Shown: piece after piece, positions 16,818 through 26,109 of the stretch | Layout of the letters: each line of letters begins with the position of its first letter | How positions within the stretch are numbered: position 1 is the first letter of the stretch | Assembly: GCF_000721705.1 (NCBI RefSeq) | Contig: NZ_JOJL01000030.1 | Span: 29,406 to 93,405, forward strand | Direction of reading: 5' to 3' | Source: Actinoplanes subtropicus | GTDB lineage: Bacteria > Actinomycetota > Actinomycetes > Mycobacteriales > Micromonosporaceae | Length of the DNA stretch: 64,000 nucleotides | Position numbers and translations under genes: made by a program | The notes under the pieces: generated by a model | Told to the model about the DNA's origin: nothing | The model's input: only the letters and a program-made list of their open reading frames with translations | The model's database searches: none

Positions 16818-18056
16818 GTGGACCAGGTCCCCTCAGGTGCCGACTTCGTCTGGCCGCTCGGCGGGCGGGTGGCCGGATCGCCGTCGCCGGCCGTGGTCGG
16901 GGTGGGTGACCTGCGCGCCGCCAACGCCGCGGCGGTGCTGGGCGCCGTCCGTACGGCCGACGAGCCGCCGCGGGTGGCCGGCCTGGCCGAGGCGACCGGC
17001 CTGTCCCGCCCCACGGTCGAGATGATCGTCGACGACCTCATCGGCTCCGGCCTGGTCGAGGAGACGGACCGCCCGCCGGCCCGCGGGCTTCGCTCCCCCG
17101 GCCGGCCCGCCCGGCTGTTCCGGTTCCGCCCCTCGGCCGGCTACGTGATCAGCGTCGACGTGCGCACCCGGGCGATCCGCGCGGCGCTCGCCGACCTGGA
17201 CGGCCGGGTGCTCGCCGTGCGCCAGCGCGCGGTACGCGACGGCGCCGGCGGCCGCGGCCGAGCCGGCGCGGTCGTCGCCGCGGCGCAGGCCGTCCTCGCC
17301 GCCGCCGAGGTCCCGGCCGGCCGGGTGTGCGCCGCCACGATCGGCACCCCCGGCGTCGTCGACCCGGGCAACCTCCGCATCCGCCAGGCCGACAACCTGA
17401 TCGGCTGGGCCGGCACCGACGTGGTCCAGGTCCTCGGCGACGCGCTCGGCTGCCCGGTCGCGGTGGAGAACGACGCCAATCTGGCCGCGCTCGGCGAGCA
17501 TTGGCGGGGCGCCGGCGCCGACGTCCGGGAGATGATGTTCATCCTGCTGGCCGAGCGCCTCGGCGCCGGCATCATCACCGGCGGGCGCCTGCTCCGCGGC
17601 CAGCACGGCGCGGCCGGCGAGATCGGCTTCATCCACTTCCCGCTGCCGGCCGCCGTCGCGGGCGGCGACGACCCGGACCGCCCGGGCCTGCGCTGGGCGG
17701 GCGAATCCGACGTGATAGCCGCCGCCGCGGCCGGCACGCCGGAGGCCGTCGCGGTCCTGGAGTCGACCGGCCGCCGCCTGGCCGACGGCGTCGCGCCCGT
17801 CCTACTGGCCCTCGACCCGGCCCTGGTCGTGATCGGCACCGGCCTGTTCGCCGACCCGGCCGCGGCCCCCGCCGCCGAGTTGGTGCGCGGCGCCGCCGAA
17901 CGCCAGGCCCGGACGCTGCTGGTCGATCCGCCCGACTGGCGGCTCTCGCAGCTGGCCGACGACGCCATCCTGACCGGCGGCGTCCGCTTCGGGCTGGCCG
18001 CGGTCGAGCACATCCTCGCGACCCGACCCACCAGCCTCTTCGCCGACAAGCCCTAG
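16818..18056 (+). CDS. ROK family transcriptional regulator
   Basis: The product is 412 residues from GTG 16818, preceded by TAAGGAG. The N-terminal winged helix is at about residues 30-85 (VAGLAEATGLSRPTVEMIVD). The ROK sugar-kinase-like domain follows: IGTPGVVDPGNL, VENDANLAALGEHW, then GAGIITGGRLLRGQHGAAGEIGF. The His of the GHIxxxP motif and the CxCGxxGCxE zinc motif are not present; IHFPLPAAVAGGDD stands at that place. It is therefore probably zinc-free and a regulator rather than a kinase. It is divergent from the sugar ABC operon and is the likely local repressor, with a sugar or sugar phosphate as inducer. Confidence 0.85.
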   Translation: MDQVPSGADFVWPLGGRVAGSPSPAVVGVGDLRAANAAAVLGAVRTADEPPRVAGLAEATGLSRPTVEMIVDDLIGSGLVEETDRPPARGLRSPGRPARLFRFRPSAGYVISVDVRTRAIRAALADLDGRVLAVRQRAVRDGAGGRGRAGAVVAAAQAVLAAAEVPAGRVCAATIGTPGVVDPGNLRIRQADNLIGWAGTDVVQVLGDALGCPVAVENDANLAALGEHWRGAGADVREMMFILLAERLGAGIITGGRLLRGQHGAAGEIGFIHFPLPAAVAGGDDPDRPGLRWAGESDVIAAAAAGTPEAVAVLESTGRRLADGVAPVLLALDPALVVIGTGLFADPAAAPAAELVRGAAERQARTLLVDPPDWRLSQLADDAILTGGVRFGLAAVEHILATRPTSLFADKP

Positions 18057-18132
18057 GCGACTGGTGTTGAACGCGGCACGTTGGTAGCCGGAGACTTCTC
18101 AACCGGGCTGCAACCCGGTCGATAGGCGGTCC

Positions 18133-20052
18133 GTGCGGCGAGGCAGAGGCGGGCGGCGAGGGACGCGATCGGGGTCGCGGCTGTTCGCCATCTACTCCGT
18201 GGTCAGCCTGCTGCCGGTCGGCGCGCTCGGCCTGGTACTGCTCTCCGGCGTGCGGGGCGACGCCGCCAAGCAGGGCCAGGACCAGGGCAAGGCGCAGGCC
18301 GCGGTGATCGCCGAGATGGCCATCGCCCCGGCCCTGGACGATGCCGACCTGACCCAGGGCATCACCGCCGGCCAGCGGGACAGCCTGGCCAAGGCCACCG
18401 ACCTGGCGCTCTACCACGGCTCGGTGCTGCGGATGCGGCTGCGCAACTTCAACGGCCAGGTGATCTTCTCGGACGATGGCTCGACCTCCGGCGGGGTGCC
18501 GGTCACCGACCCGGCCTTCCAGTCGGCCTCGCTCGGCACGTCGGCGGCCACCCTGGTCCGGGACGCCGAGGCGCCGGGCGGGCAGATCATCCAGGTGCTG
18601 CAGCCGGTCTTCGCCCGGGCCTCCGGCGAGGCGATCGGCGTGCTGGAGCTTTATCTGCCGTACGACAAAATCGCCGCCCGCCTGCACCAGCAGATGGTCG
18701 TCACCTACCGGCGCCTCGGCGTCGGTCTGGGCCTGCTCTACCTGGCCGTCTCGCTGATCTCCTGGTCGACCACCCGGTCGCTGCGGCGGTACGCGGCCCG
18801 GCAGGCGCACGAGGCTCTGCACGACGGGCTCACCGGCCTGCCCAACCGGGAGGCCTTCCGGCAGCGGGCCGCCGACGCGGTGGGCGAGCGGCGGGACGGC
18901 GCCGTGGTGGTGGTCGACCTCAACCGGTTCAAGGAGGTCAACGACACGCTCGGGCACCACGCCGGCGACCAGCTGCTGCGGGTGATCACCGGGCGGCTGC
19001 GGAGCGCGCTGCGCGCCGAGGACACCGTGGCCCGGCTCGGCGGCGACGAGTTCGCGCTGATCCTGCCCGGGCTGGACGCGGCCGGCGTGCGCACCCTGCT
19101 CGAGCGGGTCCGCGCCGAACTGACCCGGGAGATGGTGCTGGACGGCGTGCCGCTGAGCATCGAGGCGAGCTTCGGCGTCGCGCTCTACCCGGCGCACGGC
19201 GACGACGTCGAGCGGCTGCTCCGGCACGCGGACGCGGCCATGTACCAGGGCAAGCGCGGCGCCGCCGACATCGTGATCTACAGCGGCGAGCGGGTGGCGC
19301 AACCGACCCAGTGGCTGGTGGTGCAGGCCGAGCTGCGGCACGCCCTCGAACGGGACGAGCTGGTGCTGCACTACCAGCCCAAGGTGCGGCTCGCCGACGG
19401 CGTGGTGACCGGGGTGGAGGCGCTGGTGCGCTGGCAGCACCCGGAGCGCGGACTGCTGCCGCCGGCCGCGTTCCTGCCGGCCGCCGAGCAGTCCGGGCTG
19501 ATCGAGCCGCTGACCGCGTGGGTGCTGCGCCGGGCGCTGGCCGACCAGCGGGCGTGGACGGCGGCCGGCCGGGACTGGGCGGTCTCGGTCAACGTCTCGG
19601 CCCGCAACCTGGAGACGCCCTCGTTCGCGTCCTCGGTGATCGACCTGTGGAACTCTCCCAAGCGGCTGGTTCTGGAGATCACCGAGACCGCGGTGGTGGA
19701 CGACGTGGCGGCGGCCCAGCACGCGCTGCGGGAGTTGGCCGCGGCCGGGATCGGCCTGTCGGTGGACGACTTCGGCGCCGGATACACCAGCCTCGGCCGG
19801 CTGCGCGGGGTGCCGCTGACCGAAATCAAGATCGATCGCAGTTTCGTCGAGGAATCCCCGGAGAACCGGGCGATCGTCCGCGGGGTGGTCGCCCTGGCGC
19901 ACGGGCTGGGCTGCCGGGTGACCGCCGAGGGTGTGGAGACGGCCGAGGTGGCGGCGTGGGTCGCGGCGGCCGGGTGTGACGACGCGCAGGGGTATTTCTA
20001 CTCGCGGCCGGTGCCGTGGGCGCAGGTGCCGACTCTGGAGGGGGTTCGATGA
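18133..20052 (+). CDS. Membrane-bound GGDEF-EAL protein (c-di-GMP turnover)
   Basis: The product is 639 residues from GTG 18133. Two membrane segments (about 17-39 and 195-210) flank an extracytoplasmic sensor region. The diguanylate cyclase domain has an intact GGDEF (303-307) and an inhibitory I-site RAED (294-297) exactly five residues before it. The phosphodiesterase domain has EAL (429-431), NVSARNL, ITETAVVDD, DDFGAG (545-550), KIDRSFV with Lys566, and AEGVET. Both activities are plausible from the motifs; which dominates cannot be seen. The stop overlaps the start of a periplasmic binding-protein gene (ATGA), suggesting that the binding protein feeds ligand information to the sensor region. 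Confidence 0.92.
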   Translation: MRRGRGGRRGTRSGSRLFAIYSVVSLLPVGALGLVLLSGVRGDAAKQGQDQGKAQAAVIAEMAIAPALDDADLTQGITAGQRDSLAKATDLALYHGSVLRMRLRNFNGQVIFSDDGSTSGGVPVTDPAFQSASLGTSAATLVRDAEAPGGQIIQVLQPVFARASGEAIGVLELYLPYDKIAARLHQQMVVTYRRLGVGLGLLYLAVSLISWSTTRSLRRYAARQAHEALHDGLTGLPNREAFRQRAADAVGERRDGAVVVVDLNRFKEVNDTLGHHAGDQLLRVITGRLRSALRAEDTVARLGGDEFALILPGLDAAGVRTLLERVRAELTREMVLDGVPLSIEASFGVALYPAHGDDVERLLRHADAAMYQGKRGAADIVIYSGERVAQPTQWLVVQAELRHALERDELVLHYQPKVRLADGVVTGVEALVRWQHPERGLLPPAAFLPAAEQSGLIEPLTAWVLRRALADQRAWTAAGRDWAVSVNVSARNLETPSFASSVIDLWNSPKRLVLEITETAVVDDVAAAQHALRELAAAGIGLSVDDFGAGYTSLGRLRGVPLTEIKIDRSFVEESPENRAIVRGVVALAHGLGCRVTAEGVETAEVAAWVAAAGCDDAQGYFYSRPVPWAQVPTLEGVR

Positions 20053-20936
20053 GGAAGATCATTGCGGCGGCTCTTCTGGTGCTCGCGACCGCGGGCTGCG
20101 GCTCGTCCGAAATGTCGGCTACCGCCTCCACCGCCTCGGTGGACAACAGCGTCCAGTTCGACCAGGCGCTGCACGACAAGCTGCCGCTGTCGGTGCGCAA
20201 CACGAAGACCCTGCGCTTCCTGACCGACGCGAGCTACGCGCCGATGGAGCAGTTCGCCCCGGACGGCCGTACGATCGTCGGCTTCGAGCCCGATCTCGCC
20301 GACGCGCTCGGCCGGGTCCTCGGCGTGCGGGTCCAGATGGTCGAGGGATCGTTCCAGACCACCCTCGACCGGATCGCCGATGGCACCTACGACGCCGCGT
20401 TCATGTCCATGACCGACACTCCCGCGCGGGAGAAGAGGGTCGACTTCATCGACTACTTCACGGCCGGCACCTCGATCGTGGTGCAGCGCGGGAATCCGGC
20501 CGGGGTCAGCGGGCTGGACAGCCTGTGCGGGCAGATCGTCGCCGTCGAGCAGAGCACCACGCAGGCCGACCTGCTGCGCCGTTCGCAGAAGCAGTGCGGT
20601 GGCCGGCCGATCCAGATCATCCAGACCAAGACCAACGCCGACGCGCTGCTGCAACTGCGGACCGGCCGGGCGGCCGCGGTGCTCAACGACTACCCGCCCG
20701 CGTCGCACCTGGCCACGGACAACCGGACCAGCAACTACTTCCAGCTGGCCTCGACCGCCCAGTACGAGCCCGGGCTGTTCGGCATCCCGGTCGCCAAGGG
20801 CAACACCCAGCTCCGCGGGGTGCTCCAGGCAGCGCTGGAAAAGGTGATCGCCTCGGGCACGTACGCCGACCTGCTCGCCCGCTGGGGCCTGAGTGACGGA
20901 GCAGTCAAAACCGTGACAGTGAACGGGGCACACTGA
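20049..20936 (+). CDS. Solute-binding family 3 lipoprotein coupled to the GGDEF-EAL protein
   Basis: The product is 295 residues from ATG 20049, which overlaps the upstream stop as ATGA. The lipoprotein signal is MRKIIAAALLVLATAGC with Cys17. The mature part is a family 3 amino-acid-type binding fold: LRFLTDASYAPMEQFAPDG, FEPDLADALG, ADGTYDAAFMSMTDTPAR. Such proteins normally serve ABC importers, but no permease or ATPase for one is nearby. Co-translation with a membrane c-di-GMP enzyme points to a sensing role instead. Its stop codon overlaps the palindromic operator of the next gene. Confidence 0.85.
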   Translation: MRKIIAAALLVLATAGCGSSEMSATASTASVDNSVQFDQALHDKLPLSVRNTKTLRFLTDASYAPMEQFAPDGRTIVGFEPDLADALGRVLGVRVQMVEGSFQTTLDRIADGTYDAAFMSMTDTPAREKRVDFIDYFTAGTSIVVQRGNPAGVSGLDSLCGQIVAVEQSTTQADLLRRSQKQCGGRPIQIIQTKTNADALLQLRTGRAAAVLNDYPPASHLATDNRTSNYFQLASTAQYEPGLFGIPVAKGNTQLRGVLQAALEKVIASGTYADLLARWGLSDGAVKTVTVNGAH

Positions 20937-20953
20937 CTACACACTTGTGTAGT
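20936..20953. promoter_or_regulatory. Palindromic operator of the TetR-ABC exporter operon
   Basis: ACTACACACTTGTGTAGT is a perfect 18-base inverted repeat about CT. It begins on the last base of the upstream TGA stop and ends 11 bases before the TetR GTG. TAGTAATCT directly at its right edge could serve as a -10 element for a short-leader transcript. The position fits autorepression of the downstream operon. Confidence 0.82.
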
Positions 20954-20964
20954 AATCTGCAGGT

Positions 20965-21573
20965 GTGAGTAGCCCCAGCGACCTGACGGCCCGCGCCCGG
21001 ATCCGCGACGCGGCCATCGACCTGTTCGCCGACCGTGGCATCGAGGGCGCCACGATCCGCGACATCGCGCAGAAGGCGGGCGTCTCGTCCGGGCTGTTGC
21101 GGCACCATTTCGGCTCCAAGGAGGGCCTCCGCGACGCCTGCGACGAGTACGTGTTGAGCGAGCTGATCGGCATGGGGCTGCGCTTCACCGAGTTCCAGTC
21201 GGTCGACGGCATCACCACCGACACGCTGCGCCTGCAGCGCTACATGACCCGTTCGGTGCTGGAGCACTCGCCCGCCGGCTCGGCGCTGTTCGACCGGGTC
21301 ATGGAGTTCGGCGAGCGGTGGTTGGCGACCACCGACCTCAAAACCGACGATCCGAAGGCGTTTCTCGCCGTGCTCAGCGTGATGAAGATGTCCATGATGA
21401 CCTCCCGCGACCTGCTGACCCGGGTGCTCGGCGCCGACACCGGCGAGCCCGAGGGCTGGACCCGGGTGGTGAAGGCCGCGCTGGAGATCTTCTCGACCCC
21501 GCTGATCACCGCGGAGCAGGCCGCTCTGGCGCGTGCCGCGCTGGACCGGCTCCACACCCCCAACGAGGAGTAA
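20965..21573 (+). CDS. TetR family regulator of an ABC exporter operon
   Basis: The product is 202 residues from GTG 20965. The N-terminal helix-turn-helix is typical: ARIRDAAIDLFADRGIEGAT, then QKAGVSSGLLRHHFGSKEGL. The C-terminal region has Met-rich helices (SVMKMSMMTSRDLL), a likely hydrophobic ligand pocket. It is the first gene of a three-gene unit; the ATPase gene starts 3 bases after its stop. Drug- or metabolite-responsive control of the exporter is the likely role. Confidence 0.9.
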   Translation: MSSPSDLTARARIRDAAIDLFADRGIEGATIRDIAQKAGVSSGLLRHHFGSKEGLRDACDEYVLSELIGMGLRFTEFQSVDGITTDTLRLQRYMTRSVLEHSPAGSALFDRVMEFGERWLATTDLKTDDPKAFLAVLSVMKMSMMTSRDLLTRVLGADTGEPEGWTRVVKAALEIFSTPLITAEQAALARAALDRLHTPNEE

Positions 21574-21576
21574 CCC

Positions 21577-22470
21577 ATGTCCGAGGCCATCGATGCCGAG
21601 GGACTGATCAAGCGGTTCGGCAAGGTCACCGCCCTGGACGGGCTCGACCTGCGGGTCCGCACCGGCGAGGTGCACGGCTTTCTCGGCCCGAACGGCGCCG
21701 GCAAGACCACCACGATCCGCATCCTGCTCGGCCTGATGCGGCACGACGGCGGCACTGTCCGCCTGCTCGGCGGCGACCCATGGTCGGCCGCGACGGCGCT
21801 GCACCGCCGCCTCACGTACGTGCCGGGCGACGTCACGCTCTGGCCGAACCTGACCGGCGGCGAGGTGATCGACCTGCTCGGCCGGCTGCGCGGCGGGCTC
21901 GATCCGCGGCGCAAGGCCGAGCTGCTCGAGCGCTTCCAGCTCGACCCGCGCAAGAAGGGCCGCACCTACTCCAAGGGCAACCGGCAGAAGGTGGCGCTGG
22001 TCGCGGCGCTCGCCTCCGACGTCGAACTGCTCATCCTGGACGAGCCGACCAGCGGCCTCGACCCGCTGATGGAAGAGGTCTTCCGCGAGGTCGTTCTGCA
22101 GGAAAAAAGCCGAGGCGACCGTACGGTGCTGCTCTCCAGCCACATCCTCGCCGAGGTCGAGGCCCTCTGCGACCGGCTCACGATCATCCGGGAGGGCCGC
22201 GCGGTCGAGACCGGCACCCTCGACGACCTGCGGCACCTCACCCGCACGTCGATCCAGGCCGAGCTGACCGGCCCGCCGGACGGCCTGGCCACCCTGCCCG
22301 GGGTGCACGACCTGCGCACCGACAACGGCAAGATCCGCTTCGACGTGGACACCGACGCGCTCGAGCCGGCCCTGCAGACCCTGGTCAAGGTGGGCGTGCG
22401 CAGCCTGGTCAGCCAGCCGCCGTCGCTGGAGGAGCTGTTCCTGCGGCAGTACCAGCGGGACGAGCGGTGA
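21577..22470 (+). CDS. ABC exporter ATPase
   Basis: The product is 297 residues. Walker A is [10 protein letters not shown], Walker [14 protein letters not shown], followed by the switch His in [12 protein letters not shown]. The signature reads [11 protein letters not shown] instead of LSGGQ, a variant common in CcmA- and DrrA-like ATPases for antibiotic export. It should power the two-fold-repeated permease encoded next (GTGA overlap). Confidence 0.92.
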   Translation: MSEAIDAEGLIKRFGKVTALDGLDLRVRTGEVHGFLGPNGAGKTTTIRILLGLMRHDGGTVRLLGGDPWSAATALHRRLTYVPGDVTLWPNLTGGEVIDLLGRLRGGLDPRRKAELLERFQLDPRKKGRTYSKGNRQKVALVAALASDVELLILDEPTSGLDPLMEEVFREVVLQEKSRGDRTVLLSSHILAEVEALCDRLTIIREGRAVETGTLDDLRHLTRTSIQAELTGPPDGLATLPGVHDLRTDNGKIRFDVDTDALEPALQTLVKVGVRSLVSQPPSLEELFLRQYQRDER

Positions 22471-24044
22471 CCGGGACCGGCCGGCTGATCCGGCTGATCC
22501 TGCGCCGCGACCGGGTGATCCTGCCGATCTGGATCCTGGTCCTCGGCCTGCTCCCGATCGGCACGTTCAACTCGTTCCAGGGCCTGTTCCCGACCGATGC
22601 CGAGCGGATCAACTTCGCGCACGTCTCGGCCGGCAACGCCGGGTTCGTCGCCCTCTACGGCCTGCTTCGCGGCGACTCGTTCGCGGCGCTGACCAGCTGG
22701 CGGGTCGGCTTCGGGACCGTGATGATCGGCCTGGCCGCGCTGCTCACCGTCATCCGGCACACCCGCGCCGACGAGGAGGCCGGCCGCACCGAGCTGATCG
22801 GCTCGACGGTCGTCGGCCGGCACGCGCCGCTGGCCGCCGCCCTGATCACCACGGCCGGCGCGTCCCTCCTCACCGGACTGCTCATCTTCGCCAGCCTGGC
22901 CGGCAAGAGCGGCTCGGTGAGCGGCTCGCTCGCCTTCGGCGCCGAGTTCGTGGCCGCCGGCTGGATCTTCGCGGCGATCGCGGCGATCACCGCCCAGCTG
23001 ACGGGCAGCGCCCGCTCGGCCCGCTCGATCGCCATCGCCGTCCTCGGCGCCTCGTATGCGCTGCGCGTCGGCGGCGACATCTCCGCGCTGGGCACCGGCA
23101 GCCTGTCCTGGCTCTCCTGGGTCTCCCCGATCGGCTGGGTCACCCACATCTTCCCGTACGGCGCGCTCAACTGGTGGCCGGTCGTCCTGTCGGCGCTGCT
23201 CACCGCCGTGGCCATCGCGGTGGCGGTCGACCTGCGCGGCCGGCGCGACCTGGGCGACGGCTTGTTCGCCGCGCGCCTGGGCAGAGCAAATGCAACACCT
23301 TCCTTGCGTACGCCGCTGGCGCTGGCCTGGCGCCTGCACCGTGGCCTGCTGATCGGCTGGACGATCGGCCTCGGCCTGCTCGGCCTGATCTTCGGCGGCG
23401 TGGGCGGCAGCGTCCTCGACATCGCCAAGGACAACAAGGGCCTCTCCGACATCTTCGCCCGGCTCGGCGGCTCCGACCAGATCGTCGACAGTTACCTGGC
23501 GGGCACGGCCGGCATAGTCGGCCTGATCGCCGCCTGTTACGCGGTGCAGGCCACGCTCCGGCTGCGCGAGGAGGAGACCACCGGCCACGCCGAGGCGGTG
23601 CTGGCCACCTCGGTGTCCCGCCTGGCCTGGGCCGGCAGCCACCTGCTCTTCTCGCTGCTGGGCCCGGCGCTGGCGCTCTTCGCCGAGGGCGTGGTGACCG
23701 GCCTGGTCTACACCCAGGGCGACTTCGGCGACATCCTCGGCGGCGTGATGCTCCAACTGCCGGCCGTCTGGGTGCTGGCCGCGGTGGCCGTGCTCATCTT
23801 CGGCCTGCTGCCACGCTGGTCGCTGGCGGCGTGGGCGGCCCCGGCGGCCTGCCTGCTGATCCTGCTGGTCGGCGAGACGCTGCAGCTCAACCACTGGCTG
23901 CTCGACATCTCCCCGTTCACCCACGTGCCGCGCCTGCCGGGCGGCGCCGTCTCGGCGACCCCGGTCCTCACCATGCTCGCGGTCGCCCTGGTGGTCGGTG
24001 TCGCCGGCCTGGCCGGGCTGCGGCGCCGCAACATCCCGGACTGA
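22467..24044 (+). CDS. ABC exporter permease, large polyketide-antibiotic-transporter type
   Basis: The product is 525 residues from GTG 22467, which overlaps the ATPase stop as GTGA. About 12 hydrophobic segments lie in two similar halves. [20 protein letters not shown] and [16 protein letters not shown] are matching cytoplasmic loops of the two halves, as in actinobacterial exporters annotated as polyketide antibiotic transporters. Together with the ATPase it probably extrudes a hydrophobic compound sensed by the TetR protein. No biosynthetic genes are adjacent. Confidence 0.85.
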   Translation: MTGTGRLIRLILRRDRVILPIWILVLGLLPIGTFNSFQGLFPTDAERINFAHVSAGNAGFVALYGLLRGDSFAALTSWRVGFGTVMIGLAALLTVIRHTRADEEAGRTELIGSTVVGRHAPLAAALITTAGASLLTGLLIFASLAGKSGSVSGSLAFGAEFVAAGWIFAAIAAITAQLTGSARSARSIAIAVLGASYALRVGGDISALGTGSLSWLSWVSPIGWVTHIFPYGALNWWPVVLSALLTAVAIAVAVDLRGRRDLGDGLFAARLGRANATPSLRTPLALAWRLHRGLLIGWTIGLGLLGLIFGGVGGSVLDIAKDNKGLSDIFARLGGSDQIVDSYLAGTAGIVGLIAACYAVQATLRLREEETTGHAEAVLATSVSRLAWAGSHLLFSLLGPALALFAEGVVTGLVYTQGDFGDILGGVMLQLPAVWVLAAVAVLIFGLLPRWSLAAWAAPAACLLILLVGETLQLNHWLLDISPFTHVPRLPGGAVSATPVLTMLAVALVVGVAGLAGLRRRNIPD

Positions 24045-24087
24045 CGGCCGGCCCTGCCTCGCCCCCGCGCGACGGCAGGGCCGCCGG

Positions 24088-24199
24088 CCGGCGCTCCCGG
24101 CCGGCGCCGCTCCCGGCCGGCGCCGCTCCCCGGCCGACGCCGCTCCCGCCTGCGCCGTTCCCGGCCTGCGCCGTTCCCGGACGGCGCCGCTCCCTACGG
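24088..24199. repeat. About seven copies of a 16-base GC-rich tandem repeat
   Basis: Units of 15-17 bases built on CGCCGCTCCCGGCCGG follow one another (unit starts near 24105, 24121, 24138, 24153, 24169 and 24185, with a shorter first unit near 24091). The period is not a multiple of three, so it is not a protein repeat. It lies between the convergent exporter permease and STAS-ATPase genes, and the last unit covers the stop codon of the latter. The internal GGCC-rich arms can form hairpins. Confidence 0.75.
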
Positions 24200-24976
24200 C
24201 GTGCCGGGGTCCGCCGCGCCGGCGGACCCCGGGGAGCGGCGGCGATTCGTCCGGAGCAGGGCCCAGACGATCTTTCCGCCGGGGATCCGGGTGGCGCCCC
24301 AATACGTGCTCGTGATCTCGACCAGCCGGAGCCCGCGCCCGGTTTCCGGCGGCGGGACATGGCAGGTCGGCGGCCGCGTGTCCACCGGGCGCGGCATGGT
24401 TGGGCTGCCGTCCCGGACGGCGATGCGCAGATAGCGGCCGGTATACCCGGCGGTGAGCTCGAACGCCGTGGCGGCGTGCCGGATCGCGTTGGCGGCCAGT
24501 TCGGAGGCGACCAGCCGGGCGGGCTCGTTCAGCAGCCCCAGGTTCCAGATCAGGCACGCCTCGTCGAGCACCGCCCGGGCCTCGGCCGCGGCGGTCGGCT
24601 GGGGCCGCAGCCGCTGCCGGATCCAGCGCGGCACGTGGGCATGGACCGCGGTCAAGGCATGCCAGCGGTCGTCGTAGAGCGAGACGAGGGTACGGAACGC
24701 GCCGAGGCACCGCCGGACCTGCGGGGTGGGTGCGTAGAGCAGGACCGGTACGCCCCAGGCCCGCTGCGCCTGATGGGTCGCGGCGGCGAGGACGTTCAGC
24801 GGAGCCGAGTCGGCCCGGGACACATCGGACAGGTCGACCAGCACCGCCGGCGGACACTCCGCGGCGGCGGTACCGATCGTGGCGCGTACCGTGGTCTGGG
24901 TCGTAGCGGTCAAGTCGCCGGTGAGCCGGACCGTGGTGACGCCGGTGTCCAGATCTCGCACTTTGGTGGTTCGCAT
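24194..24976 (-). CDS. STAS domain fused to an anti-sigma-type HATPase
   Basis: The product is 260 residues from ATG 24976 (GAGGGG upstream). Residues about 1-100 form a STAS domain: VTTVRLTGDLTATTQ, then VLVDLSDVSRADSAPLNVLA, where ADSA holds the position of the phospho-Ser. Residues about 130-250 form a GHKL ATPase of the anti-sigma type: ASELAANAIRHA (N box), IAVRDGSP and GRGLRLVEITSTYWG. Normally the antagonist (SpoIIAA-like) and kinase (SpoIIAB-like) are separate proteins. The fusion could be self-regulating. No sigma factor gene is adjacent, so its target is not evident. Confidence 0.85.
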   Translation of the reverse strand: MRTTKVRDLDTGVTTVRLTGDLTATTQTTVRATIGTAAAECPPAVLVDLSDVSRADSAPLNVLAAATHQAQRAWGVPVLLYAPTPQVRRCLGAFRTLVSLYDDRWHALTAVHAHVPRWIRQRLRPQPTAAAEARAVLDEACLIWNLGLLNEPARLVASELAANAIRHAATAFELTAGYTGRYLRIAVRDGSPTMPRPVDTRPPTCHVPPPETGRGLRLVEITSTYWGATRIPGGKIVWALLRTNRRRSPGSAGAADPGTP

Positions 24977-25125
24977 CCTGCCCCTCGCAGTGCCGTCGCC
25001 GTCTCGAAATCGATGGAAGTAGCCTGCTCCCACCCTGGTCGGTACGCCTTCCGCCAACTACACCGAAAACGAAAGTCGGGTCGCCCGTCCTGTCGCGGCA
25101 GCGAAGTCGTCGCCGCCATCGGGGG

Positions 25126-26109
25126 ATGTTCGCGACGGGGGATTTCGGCCAGGCTGGGGCCGTGCGGCCGATTTCGGTGTTCGAGACGGAGGATCTCGAC
25201 GAGGCACACGCAATGTTGGAACGCACCTACACCCGGATGCGGCTCAACGTGACCGGCGACGAGCATCATCTGCGGCTCGCGCGGACCGACCTCGGATCGC
25301 TGTCGCTGCACCATCTCACCTTCGGGATGCACTTCGACGCCGATCTGACGCCCCCCGACCTGATTTCGGTCGCCCGCTGCCGGTCCGGCCGGATGACCCG
25401 CCAGATCGGCCGGGAGACTCTCCACTGCGGACCGGGCACGCTCTTCCTGCCCCCGCCGGCGGTCCGGGGCCACGTGCGCGTCGAAGATCTCGACGGCGAG
25501 TACGCCTTCTTCCCCGCCGACATCTTCGCCCAGTTCGCCGACGTCGCGCCCGGCCGCAAGGCCGGCTCGATCCGGTTCACCGGCTACCGGCCGATCTCCG
25601 CCCAGGCGGCCGCGACCTGGTGCCAGACCTACGACTACGTACGGGTCACCGTCGCCGGCACGCTCCAGGCGGCCGAGTCACTGGTGGCCGACTCCGCCGT
25701 CCGCCTCCTCGCCACGGTGGCGCTGAGCGCCTTCCCCAACACCGCCATGCACGAGCCCACCATCGCCGACCGGCACGACGCCCACCCCGCCAACCTGCGC
25801 CGAGCCATCACCTTCATCGACGAGAACGCCGACCGCGACATCACCCCGGCCGACATCGCCTTGGCGGCCCGGGTCACGATCCGGGCCCTGCAGCTGGCCT
25901 TCCGCCGGCACCTGGACACCACCCCGACGGCCTACCTGCGCCGGGTACGCCTCGACCACGCCCACCGCCAGCTGCAGGCCGCCGACCCGGCCCTCACCAC
26001 GGTCTCCTCGATCGCGATGCGCTGGGGCTTCGCCAGCCACAGCAGCTTCACCGCCCGCTACCACGCCGCCTATGGCGTCCCACCCTCGGAAACCCTCCGC
26101 CGCCGCTAG
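25126..26109 (+). CDS. AraC family transcriptional regulator
   Basis: The product is 327 residues from ATG 25126 behind GGGGG; GTG 25162 is a shorter alternative. The N-terminal part is a cupin-like ligand-binding domain of the AraC_binding_2 type (GPGTLFLPPPAVRGHVRV). The C-terminal 100 residues carry two helix-turn-helix motifs: ITPADIALAARVTIRALQLA and TVSSIAMRWGFASHSSFTAR. The stop overlaps that of the convergent hydrolase in one CTAG. The regulator may act on the neighbouring hydrolase/antiporter unit, but no operator is visible. Confidence 0.9.
   Translation: MFATGDFGQAGAVRPISVFETEDLDEAHAMLERTYTRMRLNVTGDEHHLRLARTDLGSLSLHHLTFGMHFDADLTPPDLISVARCRSGRMTRQIGRETLHCGPGTLFLPPPAVRGHVRVEDLDGEYAFFPADIFAQFADVAPGRKAGSIRFTGYRPISAQAAATWCQTYDYVRVTVAGTLQAAESLVADSAVRLLATVALSAFPNTAMHEPTIADRHDAHPANLRRAITFIDENADRDITPADIALAARVTIRALQLAFRRHLDTTPTAYLRRVRLDHAHRQLQAADPALTTVSSIAMRWGFASHSSFTARYHAAYGVPPSETLRRR

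Noticed and set aside
18102..18119. ACCGGG/CCCGGT inverted repeat upstream of the GGDEF-EAL gene
   Set aside because: A six-base stem in DNA of this GC content is expected by chance, and no T-run follows.
21966..25226. Minus-strand open frame of 1086 codons
   Set aside because: It runs antisense through the ABC exporter and across the STAS-ATPase gene; composition is low complexity and no domain is seen.
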